Source: Endomychus coccineus (lineage: Eukaryota; Arthropoda; Insecta; Coleoptera; Endomychidae). Taken from it: a stretch of DNA of 64,000 nt. Positions 10,116 to 20,323 of this stretch are shown here, piece by piece. The DNA is taken from the NCBI GenBank assembly GCA_958510875.1, contig OY294070.1:44539299-44603298 (forward strand). The letters run 5' to 3'. The stretch's first letter is position 1. The number at the start of each line of letters is the position of its first letter. Under the pieces are notes generated by a model. The model worked only from the letters and a program-made list of their open reading frames with translations. It did no database searches and had not been told where the DNA came from. Both the position numbers and the translations under genes were made by a program.

Positions 10116-10168
10116 GGTACAGATTGCTTCGTGGAGGTGCGAAGCACCTCTACGAAGCATTCTGTACC
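10116..10168. repeat. Near-perfect hairpin
   Basis: Two 25-base arms (10116-10140 and 10144-10168) are reverse complements with two mismatches and a GAA loop. They fold the end of the minisatellite back on itself. It could be an end structure of a satellite unit or a recombination scar. Confidence 0.7.
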
Positions 10169-10333
10169 TTTGGTTCAAAAGGTATAGACTGATACGTGGA
10201 GATGGCGCCACCAGTTCGACTCGACCGACTCATGCGGCTCGCAAGCGACTTCGATAAATGAAAGGTTGAAGATCATCGGCTACAACGTTTCGTGCGACTT
10301 CGCATAATATCGATGAGGACAGTATAGCTCAAG

Positions 10334-10885
10334 ATGAAGTGTGTGGCGGTCGACATTCAGAGCTTCCAAATCTCATACCATGGAATGATAGTTAAGGAAC
10401 TTGCTTTGGTGGATTGTGAGAAAAGGTTAGAAAAATGTTTTCTATTCAAGTCACCCACACCGCTAAGTGAACTCACAGAAAATCAAATGAAGCAAGTAAT
10501 GTTTTGTGAAAAGTACCACGGAATTCCATACAACTCTGGATACCAGGACTATACTAGGATGGAGGAAATTTTCAAGGAAAATATTGACCCAAATAGCATC
10601 ATATACGTTAGTGGAAAGGGTAAAGCCAAATTCATAGTGAACATCCTAAAAAAATTGGGGTTAGATCGCCAGGTGAAAGTCTTGAATTTGAAAGGTTGCT
10701 GTCCAGAATTTGTTCGAGGAAACTGTAGATATATCTGCCTTCATCACTCCAACTACAATAATTCTATGTGCTGCAGTGTAAACAGCTGGAAATTGTTTGA
10801 ATATGTTACGAAGGAAGATGCCCATCTAGATTTATTACGAGGGTTTCAAAAAATGGGTATGGGGGGCACTCTCCCCCAAAACTGA
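10334..10885 (+). CDS. Short unknown protein, VDIQ(S/G)F family (copy 2)
   Basis: The 183-residue protein starts MKCVAVDIQSF and has HGIPYNSGYQDYT, IYVSGKGKAKFIV and a Cys-rich region with CCPEF, CRYICLHH and CC. It is a paralogue of the gene at 383-847 on the opposite strand and is intact. Function unknown. Two paralogues placed in opposite orientation about 10 kb apart might mark the ends of a larger element. Confidence 0.65.
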   Translation: MKCVAVDIQSFQISYHGMIVKELALVDCEKRLEKCFLFKSPTPLSELTENQMKQVMFCEKYHGIPYNSGYQDYTRMEEIFKENIDPNSIIYVSGKGKAKFIVNILKKLGLDRQVKVLNLKGCCPEFVRGNCRYICLHHSNYNNSMCCSVNSWKLFEYVTKEDAHLDLLRGFQKMGMGGTLPQN

Positions 10886-10896
10886 CTAGTATTGAT

Positions 10897-11000
10897 ATGT
10901 CTTTGGAAGAATACGCACGTAAACTGTTTGAATTCCATGTGAAATTAGTAGCTCTGAATAAAGACATAAAATTTTACGAAGATAAAAAGTTAACTATAAG
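10897..11000 (+). CDS. Start of an unknown gene, cut by the N gap
   Basis: ATG 10897 follows the previous gene after a few bases. It encodes at least 34 residues starting MSLEEYARKLFEF before the sequence becomes N. No family can be named from this length. The close spacing suggests a paired transcription unit with 10334-10885. Confidence 0.4.
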
Positions 11001-11200
11001 NNNNNNNNNNNNNNNNNNNNNNNNNNNNNNNNNNNNNNNNNNNNNNNNNNNNNNNNNNNNNNNNNNNNNNNNNNNNNNNNNNNNNNNNNNNNNNNNNNNN
11101 NNNNNNNNNNNNNNNNNNNNNNNNNNNNNNNNNNNNNNNNNNNNNNNNNNNNNNNNNNNNNNNNNNNNNNNNNNNNNNNNNNNNNNNNNNNNNNNNNNNN
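11001..11200. other. Assembly gap of 200 N
   Basis: The run of N separates decayed Polinton-type DNA from the virus-like gene block. A round length suggests a scaffolding gap of unknown true size. Confidence 0.98.
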
Positions 11201-11694
11201 ATATTATCCAGATATGTCGTGATCTTATCGTCGCCCACAGACACGCCCGACGCGGACAACGATCGTATATAATGCGATTTCGCGATAAACATCGTCACGT
11301 CTCGATCTTGAATGGTAGACAAACGATTCTGAAATTTGCTTATGATAGATTGCCAGAAGGGAGAACAGTCCGTCGGTTTTACGTGATCAACAAATTGCAT
11401 TACGATCCCTTGATAGAACATTTGCTCTCTAGAAAATTTATCGATGTCCTTGCAAAGTAGACATAAATTCGTCACGTCGCTCGACGATCCCTTTTCGATA
11501 GCTTTTATCAGGGAAACTTTCAATTCTGCCGGTACGTGACGACAAAGAAGCGCTTGCTTCTGGTCCGATTGATCTACGTACGATCGTAGTACGTTCATTA
11601 TGGAATAGGAATACGCATCGTCTAGGTTAACGCGATTCAATACACGATCGTTGGCCGATTCGTAACTACGACCGTGCTTGTCTTTGGGAGCCAT
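11201..11694 (-). CDS. Unknown viral protein, 3' end lost in the gap
   Basis: From ATG 11694 at least 164 residues are readable. They start MAPKDKHGRSYES and include an LCRHVPAELK segment and a CLLCKDID pair. The protein looks soluble and mostly helical. No family recognised. It is followed, in the same direction of transcription, by unseen sequence. Codon use matches the neighbouring viral genes. Confidence 0.7.
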
Positions 11695-11750
11695 TACTTA
11701 CATTAGCAGGGAGCGAAATAAAATAAAACATGTTGAAAATATATTTTTTT

Positions 11751-12806
11751 TTATTCCTTGCGAACAAACGAATATAGTACACTGTTCAATATACATTTCA
11801 ATTTTTTACTGTTGTTAGCACAGCACTGTTCAACGTCATACTTCCCATGATTATCCCTACAGCCTAATACGCGGTGGTAATCGTTGAACGTGAAGTGAGT
11901 CTTGTCGACGAAATACTGATTGGTAATTTCGACCGTGTGCGACCATATCATACGTTTTCCAGGTAAACGATACAATTCGTACCGAACGAATTTACCGCGT
12001 TTGAATCCCATCATGGCACACCATTCGATTTTCGCACATTCACCACCCACGTCCACCGTAAGTCTGTCGCTATTGTTGGTGTGAATGTGTCCGTCGAAAA
12101 AATCCGTATAGTTTGAATCGCGCCAGCTCACGATGATAGGTTCAGACGTATAGCGACGCGATAAGAACGACCGGTAGATGTTGTCGACAATCACAGCTGG
12201 CGATACCTCCTTCGTCTTATCCTCCCACATACCCGAACGCTTATTCGTGATCGTGCGAATATATTGATTTTCTTTGACGGTTTTCAGATTACCCAATTCT
12301 TCCAACTCTGAGATATTCTTCCTGCTGCACAAATTGTACGGCGCCCCGTTCAGATGCGTGGTGTATCCGTCACGCGTCATCGCCACCGCCAAATATATCG
12401 TATTTTCGCCCTGGTTCTGATATTCTGTATCGAAAAAGTAGATGGCGTCGACAAGATCCGTATAGCTGCCTTTCTTACACGACTTGAACAATTGTTCCAT
12501 ATCATGATTTCCATTGTCTCCATACAACGCGTCTTGCCACGCTCGAACGTCTTCTTCCTTCTTTGTGTACGAGTCCGACGACCACGTACCGATATCGCCC
12601 TCTATTTTTTTCGTTTCGCATAACACAGCTTCGTCGACGAGATCGCTGTTTTTTTGGATGCACCATTCCGATCGTGCCTCGCTACGTTTCTTTTTTTCCG
12701 TCATCCTCGTCGCCTCAGATGTATCGATATGCTCGGACTCCTTCAATTTTAATTCTTGGATTATATTTAAAAAACGCTCAATCACTGTACGGTTGGAAAT
12801 ATTCAT
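11751..12806 (-). CDS. Unknown viral protein, 351 aa
   Basis: I take ATG 12806 as the start (MNISNRTVIERF) because a TATAAAAGG box on the same strand at 12894-12886 would place transcription start near 12865, inside the longer in-frame extension to 12908. The C-terminal half is the more ordered part, with SEPIIVSWRDSNYTDFFDGHI and a Cys-rich end (CCANNSKKLKC). There is no signal peptide or membrane segment. Closeness to p33 recalls baculoviral gene order, but I see no motif that would justify naming it. Confidence 0.7.
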   Translation of the reverse strand: MNISNRTVIERFLNIIQELKLKESEHIDTSEATRMTEKKKRSEARSEWCIQKNSDLVDEAVLCETKKIEGDIGTWSSDSYTKKEEDVRAWQDALYGDNGNHDMEQLFKSCKKGSYTDLVDAIYFFDTEYQNQGENTIYLAVAMTRDGYTTHLNGAPYNLCSRKNISELEELGNLKTVKENQYIRTITNKRSGMWEDKTKEVSPAVIVDNIYRSFLSRRYTSEPIIVSWRDSNYTDFFDGHIHTNNSDRLTVDVGGECAKIEWCAMMGFKRGKFVRYELYRLPGKRMIWSHTVEITNQYFVDKTHFTFNDYHRVLGCRDNHGKYDVEQCCANNSKKLKCILNSVLYSFVRKE

Positions 12807-12885
12807 GATGACGCGGAATACACGATTCGATGTTTCAAAGTCGGATGATACTGATCGAATACTGACTGCTATGTGCCAGCAGCTG

Positions 12886-12894
12886 CCTTTTATA
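12886..12894 (-). promoter_or_regulatory. TATA box upstream of the 351-aa gene
   Basis: TATAAAAGG on the minus strand is followed about 25-30 bases later by CAGTCAGTA near 12866, an arthropod initiator-like context. It supports the start at 12806. From 12950 to 13105 I see only AT-rich intergenic sequence. Confidence 0.5.
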
Positions 12895-13109
12895 CTGAAA
12901 ATTGACAAGAATATCGTCAGGTGACTTCACGTAACGTGATACGTTTATATGTGTTATTGTCACGTCTACACGTACATCTAAAAATAGACTGAATAACTTG
13001 TTCGTTTATAATTGTTCGACTCGATGTTATCGTTAGTTGAAACGCAGAAAGGTTTTTCGTTGGGTGTAGAGAACAAAAAGTACATATTCGTTAGTGTGTA
13101 ATATTTATT

Positions 13110-13416
13110 TTATTGTCTGTCAAATTTCATCAGCGTGGACAGTTGGACGGCTATGTCGCGTAGCAAACTTTCACGATCGACATCTACGACGTGCGTGTGA
13201 TTCGTGTCATATTCGTAGTAACGTCGTATATCTTTCACGATATCGTATTGATTGACGTTATTATTGTTATCGGTCGATTTTGCGATCAAAACCATCGGAC
13301 CGGCCAGTAACGACGACCGGCCGTTACGGAATAGATGTTTGCGTAGGGTTAAAATCGGTCGATCGTTGATGCAATCGTACTTTGTGGCGGTCACGTATTG
13401 GTCAAACTCGAAGATC

Positions 13417-13448
<32 letters not shown>

Positions 13449-13964
13449 TGGTAAACGGTTACGTGCTAGGGAAATTTCTGTTTCGTTGCTGGCATATAAA
13501 ACGACGTGATTATCGTGGAAATATTCAACGAAATTGTCGCGCTTCAAACGCAGCAACAGATCCATCGTCGACGGGAATATCCTTTTGAATTGATCGGTCA
13601 ATACCAAACTGACATCCGATATTACGAACGTGACACAAGCGAGAAAAGCGCGCTCACCGTGGTGCGTGTTCGACGAAAACACGTTTGTCGACTTGTCGTT
13701 TGTGGCGACGGCGGAATTCTCGTGATCGGCCGTATCGTGTGAAGGACGAGTCGATAAAGTCGAATGAATTCGACCGGTCTTGCTGTGACGTTGTTTTTTG
13801 TACATGCCGTTTTTTTTATCGTTAAAAAATTTTACGGAACGAGCGTGGCGTAATACCGATTTGTTTTTATTCTCTGTCGTCGTGGACGCCATCGATGTCG
13901 AACGGTGAACGTTCGAGGGTGAACGAGCGTGAGATGGAGATGGTAATAAGATTATTTCGTCCAT
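13110..13964 (-). CDS. Unknown viral protein, 284 aa
   Basis: The first 100 residues are basic, Ser/Thr-rich and probably disordered. From about residue 105 an ordered domain begins (ACVTFVISDVSLVLTDQF, FVEYFHDNHVVLYAS). A Ser8 run coded by a trinucleotide repeat interrupts it. The end is charged and helical. No family is recognised. Confidence 0.65.
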
Positions 13965-13983
13965 GTCTTACCACCCATTACTT

Positions 13984-15312
13984 TTATAAAATCCAGTCAC
14001 CCGGTAGGGGTTTTTTCGGCAATGTGGACTGCAACTGCGTATTATCTGGTAACGGTAACGGTAACGGTTCGGGATCGGGTCTAACTAACTGGAATTTGGG
14101 CGTACATTTTTTCAGATCCTCGTTCGATATGAGACTGGTGTTCGTCAGATCGATCATCGCCGTTCCTAAATTACTTAGCACCATCGGTAGAACGACCGAT
14201 CGCGTATCGTGACTAACACCCCCCAATTTAGCGTAAGTCATCAAATGTTGACGTGGAATCGTGGGTATTTCGTTAGTGGCAACACCACCACCACCACCAC
14301 CACCACCACCACCATTGCTATTTTGTTGGCCTCCGATAACTGGGGCGTATATTATGGGCCCGCAAATCGCGAAAACTCCGACGTTGACTTTTTTATTCGT
14401 CAATTGAATCATCGTCACGTTGGCGGGATCGGAAAACGATTGAGTTTTATCTTCCAGCACGACCGCAGACGTGGGCAATATCAATAACAGCGGTGTATCG
14501 AATATCGTCAATTGATCTACCGTTACGAACGAAACGGTATGTTTATCGCTGCCTTCCGATTGATCTATCAATTGATACATAGTTTTGGGATTTAATCCTC
14601 GTACCCACGCCATCTGATTCGCTATCCATTGATTGCGTATTATCGTGAATATCGGCGATTCGGTGCAAGTGATCATCGCCAATAGCCCCTTGGCCATCGC
14701 TTCCGCTTCGTCCGTTTTTGTCGTCTGGCCGAAACACGAACTCATCAACGAAATAATCTTTTCCTTGTTCTTCGTCAAATCTTTACGACTTATGGATCGT
14801 ACGATCGGTGCTATGGGAAGCGTAGCTTTAGGTAGCACGTTCGTAAAATACGGCGTCACCTTGTCGTGATAGGTTTTCGACGAACCGTCGTTAACGTTAT
14901 CCAGTACGCGACTCGATACGCGACAAAAACCGATGTTCATACATTGCCAATGATAGGTGCATATGCCGCCGTATACTAGACCGGCACACGACGTTCCCTT
15001 GAAATTTACGGCGAACCTGAACAGACATATCGCTTCGTACGTTCTCAGAGATCGTTTGATTTCGATCAGTTCGACGTTGCGTGTCACGTTACTCAGCAGC
15101 ATATCTACCATGTATACGTGATCGTTGTACCAGTTTGGGTGACCCATTGGTGTTGCGGGTGGATCGCGGTTATCTTCTTCCATAGGAACCTCATCGCCAG
15201 GAAGGCTCGGTTCTGTGTCGGTGTCTCCGTCTTCGTCGTCGATAAGTTTATCTAAGCCGTTGCGTAAGTCGGGTTCGTACGAACGCGTAAGTACTCCTGA
15301 ACGCATCGTCAT
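13984..15312 (-). CDS. Unknown viral protein, 442 aa, possible structural protein
   Basis: The N-terminus is acidic. The body has several Cys residues (GGICTYHWQCMNIGFCRVSSR), beta-type hydrophobic stretches and a G10 run at about two thirds of the length, with a Pro-rich tail (DPEPLPLPLP). Its place beside p33 resembles that of the capsid gene in baculoviruses, so a capsid role is possible, but I see no decisive motif. Its start codon overlaps that of the oppositely directed gene at 15311 in a shared CATG. Confidence 0.65.
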   Translation of the reverse strand: MTMRSGVLTRSYEPDLRNGLDKLIDDEDGDTDTEPSLPGDEVPMEEDNRDPPATPMGHPNWYNDHVYMVDMLLSNVTRNVELIEIKRSLRTYEAICLFRFAVNFKGTSCAGLVYGGICTYHWQCMNIGFCRVSSRVLDNVNDGSSKTYHDKVTPYFTNVLPKATLPIAPIVRSISRKDLTKNKEKIISLMSSCFGQTTKTDEAEAMAKGLLAMITCTESPIFTIIRNQWIANQMAWVRGLNPKTMYQLIDQSEGSDKHTVSFVTVDQLTIFDTPLLLILPTSAVVLEDKTQSFSDPANVTMIQLTNKKVNVGVFAICGPIIYAPVIGGQQNSNGGGGGGGGGGVATNEIPTIPRQHLMTYAKLGGVSHDTRSVVLPMVLSNLGTAMIDLTNTSLISNEDLKKCTPKFQLVRPDPEPLPLPLPDNTQLQSTLPKKPLPGDWIL

Positions 15313-15583
15313 GTCTTCCTCTTATATGAACGAAAATCGTCCAAGGTCCGTTCTCAAGTTACCACCGTTATTGTTCCGATCTGAAATTCAATTGTTACTA
15401 GAAGAGATTCTCGTGCGTACGTTCGATTTGCGTATGGAATTGAGAAAAATCGAAGGAACCACTCGACGACCGGAATTCATCATGGAACTACTCGACGATC
15501 TGGGAAAACGAGGTGTATCGTACACGTTACGAAGGGGTGACAAACTGATAGATCTATCCGGAGGGTTTCATTTCAAACTGTAA
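15311..15583 (+). CDS. Small unknown viral protein, 90 aa
   Basis: The frame starts at ATG 15311, in the CATG shared with the 442-aa gene. It contains LLFRSEIQLLLEEILVRTFDLRMELRKIE, a likely amphipathic helix, then a compact basic end. The upstream in-frame Met at 15215 lies inside the neighbour and is not needed. A GA-rich microsatellite follows the stop (15586-15630). Confidence 0.5.
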   Translation: MSSSYMNENRPRSVLKLPPLLFRSEIQLLLEEILVRTFDLRMELRKIEGTTRRPEFIMELLDDLGKRGVSYTLRRGDKLIDLSGGFHFKL

Positions 15584-15715
15584 TCGAGAGAGAGAGATAG
15601 AGAGAGAGAGATAGAGAAAGGAAGAGAGAATCGAAGCGGTCCTTTGAAATAATTATCATGCCTTATAAAATTAAAGAGTATCGACGATTTGAAATGTAGC
15701 GTTTTTATTCGTATC

Positions 15716-16810
15716 CTACAACCACCACTTTTTATATTCCTCTCGTAGTTGAGCGTGCAAGTCTCGATAATCTCCGTACGGATTCAGATATCGTAATTTG
15801 GCGTCGTGAAGTCGGTCGTGTCTCGATCGTATCAAACTGTGAATTTCGACAAGAAAATTATCGATCGGAGCGTCGACTTTCAATTTGCGATACTCGAACG
15901 TCGATCGAATACTTTCGAAGTGTGCTCTACACAAGTCGCACTTGATGAACAAGCCGAAATTGTGAAACAGTTCTTTCAGGGAGGCGGCCGCGGCACGAAA
16001 ATCGTCATAAGCGTTGGCAAATTTGCCCGCGGTCAAATGGAACCATAACCAATAGAACGGACCGAGGTTCGTCCAGAATTGTAACAACTCGTCGGGGCAT
16101 AATTCCGTTTGGAATTTATTCACGTTCAAATTTATTCCCTGGCGCCGTGCTTGTGTGATGCTCTGTTCGTATAGAGAGTCGAACAGATCGCGTATCTTAG
16201 CGACCATGATATTTTTACTATCGATCTGAAACTTTCGCATTTCGTACAGTTTGTCTCGCGCGTTCGTTTCGGACGACGCGACGCTCGTGGCAGTTTCGTC
16301 ATCTTCGTCATTAACGCCCGACGCGAATAACATCGCGTACATCTGATCCGATTGATCGATCAAATAATGATTGATATCGTTCAATCTCAAGTCTAGTATT
16401 TTCGTGTCCATGGTGTAACCGGCAAAGTCCGTACTAGCGGAAAATGCTAACGCGACGAACGTGTAGAACAACTTATCGATATTCGAATTTAGCGTTCGTT
16501 CGATCGTTTTCAATTTCAGAAATTCCTCCTTGGAAATTTCGTTATAGTTGTGTAGTAAGTGCAAAGGCAAATTGACGAAGCCGATTTTCTGATAGATAAT
16601 TTGCTTGGCCACCGCGATCGTAACGTCCCAATAAAAACGACGTTTATCGTTGTGCTCGATGACTCTCTCGTAGTAAACTTCCAACATGTTTGCCCACAAA
16701 CGGTCCCACGTAGGATCGCTGCCTACGTTTATCGTGCCATGTATCGTAGCGCCTATAAACGAATCGTTCGGCCCGTAACGTTGCAACACGTCTCGCAGAG
16801 ACATTATCAT
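15716..16810 (-). CDS. p33: P33/Ac92-like sulfhydryl oxidase
   Basis: The 364-residue protein has the Erv/ALR-type core late in the sequence. FYWLWFHLTAGKF is followed by a helix with the redox pair CDLC (C291, C294) and then CRAHF with helices typical of FAD-linked sulfhydryl oxidases. P33 is a core gene of Naldaviricetes that forms disulfides in virion proteins. The protein is longer than the usual baculoviral homologue of about 250 residues, mainly at the N-terminus. Start at Met 16810 or Met 16804 cannot be decided. It lies in a run of minus-strand genes. Confidence 0.8.
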   Translation of the reverse strand: MIMSLRDVLQRYGPNDSFIGATIHGTINVGSDPTWDRLWANMLEVYYERVIEHNDKRRFYWDVTIAVAKQIIYQKIGFVNLPLHLLHNYNEISKEEFLKLKTIERTLNSNIDKLFYTFVALAFSASTDFAGYTMDTKILDLRLNDINHYLIDQSDQMYAMLFASGVNDEDDETATSVASSETNARDKLYEMRKFQIDSKNIMVAKIRDLFDSLYEQSITQARRQGINLNVNKFQTELCPDELLQFWTNLGPFYWLWFHLTAGKFANAYDDFRAAAASLKELFHNFGLFIKCDLCRAHFESIRSTFEYRKLKVDAPIDNFLVEIHSLIRSRHDRLHDAKLRYLNPYGDYRDLHAQLREEYKKWWL

Positions 16811-16860
16811 TATTATTATTATTATTATTATCGGAATTTCTATTTCCGATCATCTCTTAT

Positions 16861-18333
16861 CTATACGTGTATCGGAACGTATTTCAGTTTGGGGAGCAAG
16901 GAACGAATAAAGGAAGGAATAAAGGAAAAAAGAAATAACAACAACAACAACAATGATAGATACCGTTGATAATATATTAAAGAACCAAAATACGATCGTA
17001 TAACATTCGAATAATATACGTTCGACAATAATTCGTTATAAACCGATTTCACTTGGCAATTGATAATTACGAGTCTATCGTCGTGGATCCGTTCGCCGCT
17101 CTGCTGCTCGTCAGTCGTAACCAATTGCCTGTAGTCTTTTCCGTTGCGAATGTGTTTTATCAACGCGTAAATACAATAGGTGGCATATTTTTCGCGTGTA
17201 TTATTCCGTTCTGTTCCGTGGCACTGAGATAGATCACCGTTATCGGTAATCGTATAATTCAAACAGTTTCCCCTCGACGGTATCGATAAACGTATATTAA
17301 CCCATTCGTCGTTATTTCGCGTAGTAGTCGTCGTCGTCGTCGAATTATTTTTGTCGCCGACGTATTTATTAAATCTCGCAATATTCCCGTTTTCGCTGCC
17401 GATGTTCGTTTTTATTTTTCGTTTTTGATTCTTCCTAGCTACCGTCGCTTGCGTCGTTGTCATCGTCGTCGTCGTCGTCGTCGATTTTATGCCCATTTTA
17501 TTGTTGCACGATTTATCGTACGTCACGATAATATTATAATCTTTGTTGATGTGTCTGAAAGATTCGAGTGTGCTAAAGAGATTACCGTCGTTGCCGTGGC
17601 TCTTGCGACCGCCACCGCCGCTACCACTGCCGTTGTAACTATCTACGTAGAAAAGTTGCGATGAGTATCCCATACCACATAGATAACGTAGTACGTAATA
17701 TTCCCATTTGTCGTATACACTTTCGAACAAAACGTTCACGACAGGAATCAGAGTATTATTGCGATCTTCGAACGTTTGCTTGAAATCTGTCAAATCCGTG
17801 TCGATATTTTTATCGTGAACGTCGATATGCCTGTAGCGACGATTGCTATCGATGTCGGTAATGATGTCACCACCATCGTAACGATGTTCGATAGTGTTCT
17901 TTATCGCGATTTTTGATGGCACAGTTACTCCGGTTCGTAGGAAATTATCTATCGTGTGGTTCGAAGTCGAAGTCGTTTGTGTCGTTACAACGTCAGTTCT
18001 CTCCATCGATAGCGATTGCAATACACGACCGAACAGCGATTTGTTTCCACCGGCATTCGATGCAGTCCCGGCGATTTTCTGTTTACACGACACGGATAGC
18101 TTTTTCGCGGGTGCTTTCATCAATTGACGACGTGGTTTCGTTGGTTTTCCAGATCGGCCGTGTGCCGTCGCCATAGTTGTCTTGGAACTACTCGTTTTCA
18201 GCTTGGAATCGTGTCTGAAACGACTTGTATTACTGCCATCGGTGTCGTCAACGATACCGTTCCCCTCGGTAATATTAACTATGGTTGCCAACGTGTACGC
18301 CGTATTGGCGACGTCTTTTGTTGTAGTCTTCAT
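16861..18333 (-). CDS. Unknown viral protein with C-terminal membrane segment
   Basis: ATG 18333 is the first Met; the open frame above it lacks ATG. The first 150 residues are basic and Thr/Ser-rich. An ordered part follows with LIPVVNVLFESVYDKWEYY and YLCGMGYSSQLFYVDSY. A hydrophobic segment close to the C-terminus (LSLLLLLLFLFSFIPSF) suggests tail anchoring. The start overlaps the end of the upstream minus-strand gene by about 60 bases. Family unknown. Confidence 0.6.
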   Translation of the reverse strand: MKTTTKDVANTAYTLATIVNITEGNGIVDDTDGSNTSRFRHDSKLKTSSSKTTMATAHGRSGKPTKPRRQLMKAPAKKLSVSCKQKIAGTASNAGGNKSLFGRVLQSLSMERTDVVTTQTTSTSNHTIDNFLRTGVTVPSKIAIKNTIEHRYDGGDIITDIDSNRRYRHIDVHDKNIDTDLTDFKQTFEDRNNTLIPVVNVLFESVYDKWEYYVLRYLCGMGYSSQLFYVDSYNGSGSGGGGRKSHGNDGNLFSTLESFRHINKDYNIIVTYDKSCNNKMGIKSTTTTTTMTTTQATVARKNQKRKIKTNIGSENGNIARFNKYVGDKNNSTTTTTTTRNNDEWVNIRLSIPSRGNCLNYTITDNGDLSQCHGTERNNTREKYATYCIYALIKHIRNGKDYRQLVTTDEQQSGERIHDDRLVIINCQVKSVYNELLSNVYYSNVIRSYFGSLIYYQRYLSLLLLLLFLFSFIPSFIRSLLPKLKYVPIHV

Positions 18334-18361
18334 AACTGTCCGATATCGAATTGTCGTCGTT

Positions 18362-18392
<31 letters not shown>

Positions 18393-20308
18393 ATCCTATT
18401 ATCGATCGTGACTGTAACTGGCGGTTGTCTCCCGTGAGAATCGTATTTCCCTCGAAGATCGGCACTCGAAGACAACGACGAAGCAGAAGAAGACGTGTGA
18501 ATTCTTGAAATTTTCGGACTGAACACGTCCAATAAACCGAATTTATAAAACGACGACGTACCCTCTTGTTGTGAGTTTCTACGGTTCCATATAGACAAGC
18601 GCGTATCGATCAATAAAGATTCGGTGATCGAGATGAGAATTTTATCCGTATATAATAATGTGAGAAATTCGAGTATTTCTTTTATACGTGTATGTTTGTA
18701 CCCAGCGGTTATTGACGAATCGACTCCCTCGGCGGCGGTAGCGGAGGCATCGTCGTCAGAAGGTCTCTCGTTAATATCGTGCAGATCGGTAGAATCGAAG
18801 AACGGATTCGATGGACGACGTTGCGAGTGGGCACGTTTCTTTCCAAGTCTCTCTGTTGCTGGTGGTGGTTGTGGTGATATGACGGTGGTAGTAGCAGCAG
18901 CGGCGGCGGCGACGGTCGGTTTGACGGTTCTATTAGCGTTCGTCGTCAACGATCGTAGAATTTTTTTAACCTCCGTACTGATGGGGTCTGAGAAACACCG
19001 AGTTCTGCCGTCGTCGTGGGCGCTCGTGGTGTTACCGTTTCTATGCTGTTGTAGAGTACAATGCGCTCCACCGGTACCGGGTCGATCTTTAAATATCACA
19101 TTCGTGTCACCGTGTAGAGACTCTCGATCAACGTATAATAGGAAAAATATCAATAATTCGAATTCTTTCATGTCGACGATCAACTGTAGAACGTTAACGG
19201 TGGTAGCGTTCACGTTGTTCGAGTTACCGGTTTCCCTACGTTTACTTCCGATTCCATCGGCTGTCATCGAGGACGACGATATCGCCGCTATAGAATCCAA
19301 GTCGTAATTGTTTATTAGCGATTGCGTGTCACGTCGAAAATTACATCGCTCTCGTGCGATATTCTGATCTATCGTACGTTCCGTCAATATGTCACGCTCT
19401 ACGCTAATCGTATCTCTCCGATCTTCGTTGTCCGATCCGCCGCCGCCGCCGAATAAAACAGGCAAATCGTAATCTTCCTCAGATCTTTTACTCGAATCGG
19501 AAGCATCCGTCATCATTTTCTCTATCATTCGCTGATACTCATCGAATTTTGCGACGAATCGATCTCGTCCTGCGTCACACAAAGACGACGACGCGTTTTT
19601 ACGCGCATCACCGTTATCGTTGTGGTCGTCGTCGTCGTCGGCTTCGTCTAGATTCATCGGAAGCGTTACGTTATCCTTAGTAAATTTTGGTATTTCGTTT
19701 TCTACTACGAATCCCAATAACCATTCGTTACAAGTACAGAAAATATCAGCGTTTAATATCTCCACCGAATCGATATAGGAACAATCGCCTTGTTCCGTTG
19801 TCAAAAATATTCGTAAACCCGTGCTGATACACTCGACGATAGCGTGCATCAGATCTATAGGTTTCTCGATTTTATGTATTATATTTTTGTATCGCGATAC
19901 CAGCCATTTGGTCACCATCGTCCGATCTACTACGAAATCGTCGGCCGATACAGTGCCTAAGCGAATTAATACGTCGTCTATCAGACGTTTTCCACGTTGA
20001 GCGTCTTCCCGTTCGTTTACGGAATTCAACAAACCGTACGACGGTCGTTCGTTATCGTCTCGCGACAGAAACGTTTCGGTGGCGGCGGTAACGGGTCGTT
20101 GTAACGGGCACGAAGATTCCGACCGCTCGACAAATAATGAAACGTCGTTCTCCGCGAAAGATGTTGCTGCTGCTGCTGCTGCTGCTGTTATAGACAGAGG
20201 TGGCAATTCTATATGAGAATTTCGCGCGACGGTATCGGGAGACGTAACGGGTCCGACGTCGGCGTAGACTTTGTCGTCGAAGTCGTTAACGTCGATTTGC
20301 GATAACAT
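18275..20308 (-). CDS. Unknown viral protein, 677 aa
   Basis: The protein mixes ordered blocks (RLIDDVLIRLGTVSADDFVVDRTMVTKWLV, IVECISTGLRIFLTT, ILEFLTLLYTDKILISITESLLI) with long low-complexity inserts of A, D, S, G and N coded by trinucleotide repeats. There is no membrane segment. The blocks look helical. No family is recognised, and helicase, LEF-9 or P47 motifs are not visible in it. Confidence 0.65.
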
Positions 20309-20323
20309 CCTATATCGCGGCTC

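Noticed and set aside
11751..12806. Naming this protein LEF-4
   Set aside because: No nucleotidyltransferase Lys motif or triphosphatase motif is visible; gene order alone is not enough.
13984..15312. Naming this protein VP39 (capsid)
   Set aside because: Only position near p33 and size agree with the baculoviral arrangement; I found no sequence motif strong enough.
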